10,328 nucleotides of DNA from Alphaproteobacteria bacterium (GTDB lineage Bacteria; Pseudomonadota; Alphaproteobacteria; Rickettsiales; JAIXRX01): positions 1-10,328 of the forward strand of contig JAIXRX010000026.1 of the NCBI GenBank assembly GCA_027485005.1, in the 5' to 3' direction. Shown piece by piece: positions 6,238 to 10,328 of the stretch; positions within the stretch are counted from its first letter, which is position 1; every line of letters starts with the position of its first letter. Under the pieces are notes generated by a model. The model worked only from the letters and a program-made list of their open reading frames with translations. It had not been told where the DNA came from and did not search any database. The position numbers and the translations under genes are program-made.

Positions 6238-6375
6238 ATGAACGGATGGACCATGAGCAAATGGATGATGTTACTTGCGGCGGTGGCGCTCAGTGTGGTA
6301 GCGGTATATCAAGTCACTAGCCGTGCCGACGAATGCGGGGTGGAATGCTCGCCCGATTGCCCACAAAATTGTTAG
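6238..6375 (+). CDS. 45-residue membrane-anchored peptide with four evenly spaced cysteines
   Basis: The ATG at 6238 is preceded by AGGGAGAG, an excellent ribosome binding site. The peptide has a hydrophobic helix at about 9-27, acting as an anchor or signal sequence, and then a short tail. The tail starts ADECGVECSPDCPQNC and ends at residue 45. The cysteines are 33, 37, 41 and 45, a strict C-x3-C-x3-C-x3-C pattern that finishes on the final residue. If the helix enters the membrane N-terminus first inside, the cysteine tail is periplasmic and could form disulfides or bind metal. No family is recognised. An alternative start at the internal Met6 (6253) would leave the helix and tail intact. 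It stands alone, with about 80 bases to the next gene. Confidence 0.65.
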   Translation: MNGWTMSKWMMLLAAVALSVVAVYQVTSRADECGVECSPDCPQNC

Positions 6376-6458
6376 CGTTCTTTTCCATATCAACCTCGGC
6401 TTACCCGAGTTAGATTGCCCCCAAATCATCGTCACGATTATTGTCAGCAGAGACGCTC

Positions 6459-6800
6459 ATGTTTGAACCTAAAAATACCCCGCTGCTTTCCACTTCCGCC
6501 TTTGCCGAGCGCATGGTGTTTTGGCTTGGGATTTCAGTTAGCTTAATGGCGCTTTCCTTGCTAGTAGGCATGGTGGGATACCACTATTTTGAACATATGG
6601 GCTGGCTGGACGCCTTTCTCAATGCCGCGATGATTTTAGGCGGGATGGGTCCTGTTTCTGTGATGAGTACCGCGGGCGGCAAGCTCTTTGCTGGATTTTA
6701 TGCGCTTTATTCGGGCGTGTTTTTGGTGGTTTGCGGTGGCTTGTTGCTGGCGCCGCTTTTTCACCGCGTCCTTCACCGCTTTCATCAAGATTCAGACTAA
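6459..6800 (+). CDS. Small membrane protein resembling an ion-channel pore module with a degenerate filter
   Basis: This encodes a 113-residue protein from the ATG at 6459. A TTG at 6441 would add six residues, but AGAGACG before the ATG favours the shorter form. Helix 1 spans about 20-42. A shorter hydrophobic segment with the sequence DAFLNAAMILGGMGPV lies at 51-66, and the last helix spans about 76-100 (GKLFAGFYALYSGVFLVVCG), ending in LFHRVLHRFH. The layout of helix, re-entrant segment, T-x-x-GKLFA and helix echoes two-helix potassium channels (Ion_trans_2), where the segment would carry TVGYG. Here GGMGPV stands in its place, so potassium selectivity is unlikely. This placement is by eye. 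Function unknown; an inner-membrane location is expected. Confidence 0.7.
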   Translation: MFEPKNTPLLSTSAFAERMVFWLGISVSLMALSLLVGMVGYHYFEHMGWLDAFLNAAMILGGMGPVSVMSTAGGKLFAGFYALYSGVFLVVCGGLLLAPLFHRVLHRFHQDSD

Positions 6801-6804
6801 ATAC

Positions 6805-6834
6805 TTGTCAGGCGGCCATAGCTGTGGTTATAAA
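6805..6834 (+). promoter_or_regulatory. Sigma-70-type promoter of the entericidin-like gene
   Basis: TTGTCA (6805-6810), 18 bases, TATAAA (6829-6834), each one mismatch from consensus. It begins four bases after the upstream stop codon, and the predicted start near 6841 leaves a leader of about 20 bases before the ATG at 6861. Confidence 0.7.
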
Positions 6835-6860
6835 CTACCTTATGCAAAGGGAGTTTTGAT

Positions 6861-6992
6861 ATGAAAAAAACATTAGTTTTAGTATTCTTATTGGCACTCA
6901 GCGCCTGCAATACCATGGAAGGCATGGGCAAGGATATCGGGGCCGCTGGCCGCGCGATTACTGGCTCCGCCAGCAGTGCGAAACCTTATTAG
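6861..6992 (+). CDS. Entericidin-type small lipoprotein
   Basis: This encodes a 43-residue lipoprotein precursor. A short hydrophobic signal leads to the lipobox LSAC (Cys16), where signal peptidase II would cleave and lipid would be attached. The mature part, starting CNTMEGMGKDIGAAGRAI, matches the entericidin A/B pattern (CNT-x-EG-x-GKDI-x-AAG-x-AI). Entericidins are small envelope lipoproteins described in enteric bacteria as an antidote/toxin pair. Here only one gene is present, so toxin or antidote status cannot be assigned. AAAGGGAG (6846-6853) is a strong ribosome binding site seven bases before the ATG, and the gene has its own promoter. Its stop is separated by one base from the stop of the opposing gene. 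Confidence 0.85.
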   Translation: MKKTLVLVFLLALSACNTMEGMGKDIGAAGRAITGSASSAKPY

Positions 6993-6993
6993 G

Positions 6994-7332
6994 CTATTTA
7001 TAAAAAATCACGCCCGCACCCACCGCAATCAGTGCAAAGCCAATGGCGTGTTTGATGGTCAGCGCTTCACCTAAAACATAGACCGAAAAAATCGCAAATA
7101 CGCTTAGGGAAATCACTTCCTGAATGGTTTTGAGCTCAGCAGCAGACATCACGCTATGCCCAATGCGATTGGCGGGCACCTGCAAGCAATATTCAAAAAA
7201 GGCAACCCCCCATGCCACCAACACGACCATCCAAAGCGCCGTGGATTTATATTTCAAATGCCCATACCACGCCACGGTCATGAAGATATTTGATGCTAAA
7301 AGCAATCCAATCGCCGCGAATGTTGCTCCCAT
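6994..7332 (-). CDS. DUF486 (DMT superfamily) small membrane protein
   Basis: This encodes a 112-residue protein with four membrane helices (about 4-21, 33-50, 74-90, 95-110). The conserved run AWYGHLKYK (21-29), then AWGVAFFEYCLQVPANRIG (40-58) and LKTIQEVISL (67-76), is typical of the DUF486 family within the drug/metabolite transporter superfamily. Single-module proteins of this kind resemble half-transporters and probably dimerise. The substrate is unknown. I prefer the ATG at 7332, preceded on the minus strand by GGGGGCAGG, over an upstream TTG at 7362 that would add ten residues atypical of the family. It is transcribed divergently from mscL and converges on the entericidin gene with a one-base gap. 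Confidence 0.85.
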   Translation of the reverse strand: MGATFAAIGLLLASNIFMTVAWYGHLKYKSTALWMVVLVAWGVAFFEYCLQVPANRIGHSVMSAAELKTIQEVISLSVFAIFSVYVLGEALTIKHAIGFALIAVGAGVIFYK

Positions 7333-7355
7333 ATGCGCCTGCCCCCACAAGTGAT

Positions 7356-7384
7356 TTGCCAAAATATTATAAAGCCCTTATACC
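7356..7384 (+). promoter_or_regulatory. Candidate mscL promoter
   Basis: TTGCCA (7356-7361), 17 bases, TATACC (7379-7384). The -35 has one mismatch and the -10 two. The predicted start near 7391 would give a leader of about 65 bases containing the hairpin AGATGG-CTAT-CCATCT (7397-7412). Confidence 0.35.
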
Positions 7385-7455
7385 GCTTTGCCAGATAGAT
7401 GGCTATCCATCTTGCTTTTATTTGCTTTCAAAAAATTCTCAGGAGTCCTGCATTT

Positions 7456-7860
7456 ATGCTTAAAGATTTTAAAGACTTTATTTCCCGCGGCAACGTGGTT
7501 GATCTGGCCGTCGGTATCATTATGGGCGCCGCCTTCACCACCATCGTCGGCTCATTGGTATCAGACGTTATCATGCCTCCGATTGGCTATGCGATGGGTG
7601 GTATCGATTTTTCTGACTTCTTTATCAATATCAGCGGCGGCGACTATGCGACCCTGAAAGCCGCTAAAGATGCAGGCGCCACCACCATCAATTACGGTGT
7701 CTTCATCAACGCGGTTATCAATTTCCTGATTGTGTCAGGCGCAGTATTTGTGTTGGTGAAACAAGTGAACCGCTTCAAAAAAGAAGAAGCAGCTGTTCCA
7801 GCAGCGCCAAGCGCTACCGAAGTGTTGCTCACTGAAATTCGTGATTTGCTGAAAAAATAA
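7456..7860 (+). CDS. mscL: Large-conductance mechanosensitive channel MscL
   Basis: This encodes a 134-residue protein, close to the E. coli MscL length of 136. The N-terminal amphipathic helix and first pore helix are canonical: [20 protein letters not shown], then [25 protein letters not shown] periplasmic loop with GGIDFSDFF follows, then the second helix (about 74-97, containing [15 protein letters not shown]). A charged cytoplasmic bundle ends in [13 protein letters not shown]. MscL opens under membrane tension to release solutes on hypo-osmotic shock. The start at 7456 is set by the AGGAG at 7441-7445. An in-frame ATG at 7399 would add 19 residues absent from the family. The gene is monocistronic, ended by its own terminator. 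Confidence 0.97.
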   Translation: MLKDFKDFISRGNVVDLAVGIIMGAAFTTIVGSLVSDVIMPPIGYAMGGIDFSDFFINISGGDYATLKAAKDAGATTINYGVFINAVINFLIVSGAVFVLVKQVNRFKKEEAAVPAAPSATEVLLTEIRDLLKK

Positions 7861-7878
7861 TTTTTAGCATTTTGCCTA

Positions 7879-7916
7879 AAAAGGCCGTCTGAGTTCGTTC
7901 AGGCGGCCTTTTGTTT
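7879..7916 (+). terminator. Intrinsic terminator of mscL
   Basis: A 14-pair stem (7879-7892 with 7899-7912, one G-T pair) closes on a six-base loop. AAAA on the left and TTTTGTTT on the right frame a GGCCG core. It lies 18 bases past the mscL stop. Each arm contains a sequence one base away from a Neisseria-type uptake word (see findings). Confidence 0.9.
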
Positions 7917-7944
7917 GCTTGTGGTTTATTAGATTTCCTATAAA
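7915..7944 (+). promoter_or_regulatory. Candidate promoter of the grxB operon
   Basis: TTGCTT (7915-7920), 18 bases, TATAAA (7939-7944). The predicted start near 7951 leaves about 33 bases to the ATG at 7984. The -35 overlaps the T-rich tail of the mscL terminator. Confidence 0.45.
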
Positions 7945-7983
7945 TTGGGATTCCCTCGACAAGACAAATGCAAAGATGACCTC

Positions 7984-8637
7984 ATGCTCAAGATTTTTAT
8001 CTACGACCATTGCCCTTACTGCGTGAAGGCACGCATGATTTTTGGTCTTAAAGGTATGCAAGTGCAGCTCGTCACTCTTTTAAATGATGACGAGGCGACA
8101 CCCATCAAAATGGTGGGTAAAAAAATAGTGCCGATTTTACAAACTGAAGACAATCGATTCATGCCAGAAAGTATGGATATTGTGCGACATATCGATGCTC
8201 ATTATGGTGAGCCAGTTTTAACCGGAGAATCGGGCAATCACACATTACAAACATGGTTACAAGATCTGCAACCAACAATGTATCCTTTATGCATGCCGCG
8301 CTGGGTGAAAGCGCCTTTGGAAGAGTTTAAGACGCAGTTGTCACGCAATTACTTTATTAAGAAAAAAGAGGCCTATATCGGGCCTTTCGCACCACATCTT
8401 AAAGACAGCGCAAAATATATCGCGCACGTTAATCAGCTTCTTGAACGCTTAGCCCACATGATCGAATCGCCTGAGGCTGTGCACGCAACATTGTCCGAGG
8501 ATGACATTCATTTATTTGCAGTCCTGCGCGCCCTATCCATTGTTAAAGGCCTGAGCTATCCCGCCGCTGTAGAAAATTACCGCCAGCGCATGGCAGAAAA
8601 ATCAGGAGTACCTTTACATGATGCTATCGCCTTTTAG
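7984..8637 (+). CDS. grxB: Glutaredoxin 2 (GST-fold)
   Basis: This encodes a 217-residue protein, close to the 215 of E. coli Grx2. The N-terminal thioredoxin-like domain (1-72) starts MLKIFIYDHCPYCVKARMIF, with the redox motif CPYC at 10-13. The cis-proline is Pro50 (KKIVPIL). PESMDIVRHID (61-71) provides the Glu-Ser pair that binds glutathione. The rest is the all-helical C-terminal domain of the Grx2/GST fold. The enzyme reduces disulfides and mixed glutathione disulfides in the cytoplasm using glutathione. The ATG at 7984 is preferred to an upstream TTG (7945), because the conserved strand begins there, though its ribosome binding site is weak. The last 20 bases overlap the next gene, so the two are an operon. 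Confidence 0.93.
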   Translation: MLKIFIYDHCPYCVKARMIFGLKGMQVQLVTLLNDDEATPIKMVGKKIVPILQTEDNRFMPESMDIVRHIDAHYGEPVLTGESGNHTLQTWLQDLQPTMYPLCMPRWVKAPLEEFKTQLSRNYFIKKKEAYIGPFAPHLKDSAKYIAHVNQLLERLAHMIESPEAVHATLSEDDIHLFAVLRALSIVKGLSYPAAVENYRQRMAEKSGVPLHDAIAF

Positions 8638-10237
8638 AATTTTCCTCACCGTTTTTTTATCCATTTTTTTAGGGAGTTTTGCCATGGCTTCATCACCTGT
8701 CGCTAAGCCCACTCAGGCGCATCAGGTCATCACCAGCTCAGGCGGTGAATGGCTGAATGTGGCGCGCCCACTTAAGGCTGAGGAACTAGCAGGCCGCATT
8801 ATCCTGCTCGATTTCTGGACATTCTGCTGCATCAACTGCCAACACATCATCCCTGAACTCAAAATTCTGGAAAAAGAATTTGGCGAAAAACTGACCGTCA
8901 TCGGGGTGCACTCGGGCAAATTCGGTAATGAGGGCGACACCTCGCAAATCGAAGCGGCGATTGGGCGACACGGGATTGAACATGCGGTGGTGAATGACCG
9001 CGATTATAAAATTTGGAAACAATTTGGGGTACGCGCATGGCCAACCTTGGCGCTGATTGGTCAAGACGGCATGCTCAAACAAATCTATTCCGGTGAAGGT
9101 CATACGGATGATATTCGCGCCGATGTAAAAAAACTGCTAGCCAAAGGCAATGTCCGCACGGACGCTTTGCCAATGCAGCTCAAAAAAGCAAGCACACCAA
9201 GCGTTGCCACACCACTTTCTTTCCCTGGGAAATTTGAAATTGCTGCGTTGCCATCAGGCGAAACGCGCATGTTTATTGCCGATTCAGCGCATCATCAAAT
9301 TGTGATGCTGGACATGGACGGCCACGAGCTTACGCGCTTTGGTAGCGGCGTCGAGGGCTTTGCAGATGGCGCGGCAGCGGCGGCACAATTCAAGCGCCCG
9401 CAAGGGGTTTTGCTGCATGGGAATGTGCTTTATGTGGCAGACACAGAAAACCACCGCCTGCGCGCCATTGACCTTGTGAAAAACACCGTCAGCACGCTAG
9501 CGGGCACGGGAGAGCGTGGCAGCCACCGCCTGTTTGGTTGGGGTAGTGCTGCTGGCAAAGCCCTTGCGTCACCATGGGACTTAGCGCTCTCGAACGATGG
9601 CTCGGAAATCATCATCGCCAATGCTGGCTCGCATCAATTATGGGGATATCATCTGGCAGACAAAAAATTGCGAATTGTCGCGGGTTCGGGTGCGGAATCG
9701 ATTGATGATGGCGGCTTGCCGGGCAATTCGCTGTCGCAACCCAGCGGCCTTTCGCGCGTGGGGGATGCTCTGTATTTTGTGGATTCTGAAACCAGTTCTC
9801 TGCGTCAACTGAAAGACGAAAAAATCACAACATTGATTGGCGAAGGGCTGTTTGAATTTGGCTTGAAAGACGGCACCCGCGCCCAAGGCGCACGCATGCA
9901 GCACACGCTGGGGCTGTTTGCCACGCCTGAAAAAATCTATCTGGCGGATAGTTATAACCACGCGATTCGTGTGTATGACATCGCCTCCAAAACCCTTTCC
10001 ACACTTACTGGCAATGGCAAGGCGGGCTTTAAGGATGGGGCGCTGAAAGAGGCGCAATTTGCTGAACCTTCGGATGTGCATCTGTATCAAGGCAAGCTTT
10101 ATGTGGCCGACACGAATAACAGCGCCATCCGCATCATCGACCTCGAAAAAGGCACGGTCAGCACATTGAAGATCACGATGAAGCCACGCGCAGACATCGC
10201 GTGTGATGATGGGTTGTGTTATCCGAATGCATCTTAA
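8618..10237 (+). CDS. Exported thioredoxin-like protein with NHL beta-propeller (NHLRC2-like)
   Basis: This encodes a 539-residue protein. A signal peptide (about 1-24, AMA before the cut) directs it out of the cytoplasm. Residues 45-175 form a thioredoxin-like domain with FWTFCCINCQHIIPEL (66-81). The active CxxC is C71-I-N-C74, preceded by a further Cys70, and the cis-proline is in WPT (141-143). Residues 200-515 are a beta-propeller with NHL-type strands such as LYVADTENHRLRAID (271-285) and IYLADSYNHAIRVYD (440-454). The fusion and the CCINC motif match the NHLRC2 family. Two more cysteines, 529 and 534, close the protein. The start uses AGGAG (8604-8608) within grxB. A second ATG at 8621 is equally possible. 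A periplasmic thiol-disulfide role is inferred; the partner is unknown. Confidence 0.9.
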   Translation: MMLSPFRIFLTVFLSIFLGSFAMASSPVAKPTQAHQVITSSGGEWLNVARPLKAEELAGRIILLDFWTFCCINCQHIIPELKILEKEFGEKLTVIGVHSGKFGNEGDTSQIEAAIGRHGIEHAVVNDRDYKIWKQFGVRAWPTLALIGQDGMLKQIYSGEGHTDDIRADVKKLLAKGNVRTDALPMQLKKASTPSVATPLSFPGKFEIAALPSGETRMFIADSAHHQIVMLDMDGHELTRFGSGVEGFADGAAAAAQFKRPQGVLLHGNVLYVADTENHRLRAIDLVKNTVSTLAGTGERGSHRLFGWGSAAGKALASPWDLALSNDGSEIIIANAGSHQLWGYHLADKKLRIVAGSGAESIDDGGLPGNSLSQPSGLSRVGDALYFVDSETSSLRQLKDEKITTLIGEGLFEFGLKDGTRAQGARMQHTLGLFATPEKIYLADSYNHAIRVYDIASKTLSTLTGNGKAGFKDGALKEAQFAEPSDVHLYQGKLYVADTNNSAIRIIDLEKGTVSTLKITMKPRADIACDDGLCYPNAS

Positions 10238-10297
10238 AACGAAATGAAGATAGTCTCCGAATCAGCCCTGAGTAGCACGGTATGAAACCGAATCAAT

Positions 10298-10328
10298 CCC
10301 ATTTCACGATGGGTGGAAGGGACATGAG
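10298..10328 (+). other. Possible start of a next gene at the window edge
   Basis: GGAAGG (10315-10320) lies three bases before an ATG at 10324-10326, where the window ends. CCCAT (10298-10302) can pair with ATGGG (10309-10313) just ahead. With five bases of the frame visible, nothing can be said about a product. No terminator is seen between the upstream stop (10237) and this point. Confidence 0.2.

Noticed and set aside
9638..10090. 150-codon open frame opposite the propeller domain
   Set aside because: It is antisense to a clear NHL-repeat coding region. The length comes from codon bias on the other strand, and the product has no recognisable features.

Overview
The window looks like a chromosomal segment of a Gram-negative bacterium, most likely an alphaproteobacterium. 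The reasons are the rplU-rpmA-obgE order, an L21 protein with a long Ala/Lys/Pro-rich tail, an entericidin-type lipoprotein, a glutaredoxin 2 and a DUF486 membrane protein. This placement is inference; no rRNA gene is present. Base composition is moderate (31 of 60 bases are G+C in one hand-counted line of amtB), with one clearly AT-richer gene.

Positions 1-977, minus strand: the ribosomal pair rplU-rpmA, driven by a near-consensus promoter at 1021-1048. A strong intrinsic terminator follows, and then the first 41 codons of the GTPase gene obgE, which runs off the window. Positions 1180-1335: a promoter candidate, a nested inverted repeat and tRNA-Ser(CGA). Positions 1336-1669: a 334-base gap with no credible gene. 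It holds a perfect DnaA-box 9-mer, two overlapping palindromes, a hairpin and an AT-rich tract. Positions 1670-3015: amtB, an ammonium channel, ending in an excellent terminator; no glnK lies beside it.

Positions 3211-5580: a 789-residue soluble, helix-rich protein that I do not recognise. It is AT-richer than its neighbours and is preceded by an inverted repeat directly before its start. A convergent minus-strand gene (5619-6068) encodes a two-helix envelope protein with two matching GW/Cys motifs. Next come a 45-residue peptide with four evenly spaced cysteines (6238-6375), a small channel-like membrane protein (6459-6800), an entericidin-type lipoprotein (6861-6992) and, convergent after one base, a DUF486 membrane protein (6994-7332, minus).

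Positions 7456-7912: mscL, the large mechanosensitive channel, with its terminator. Positions 7984-10237: two overlapping redox genes, glutaredoxin 2 and an exported thioredoxin/NHL beta-propeller protein resembling NHLRC2. The last five bases may start another gene.

Functionally the window mixes housekeeping genes (ribosome, tRNA, Obg) with envelope and stress functions: ammonium uptake, turgor release by MscL, an entericidin-type lipoprotein and thiol redox proteins. The least explained parts are the 789-residue protein, the paired-motif membrane protein and the four-cysteine peptide. No CRISPR array, insertion sequence or phage gene was seen.
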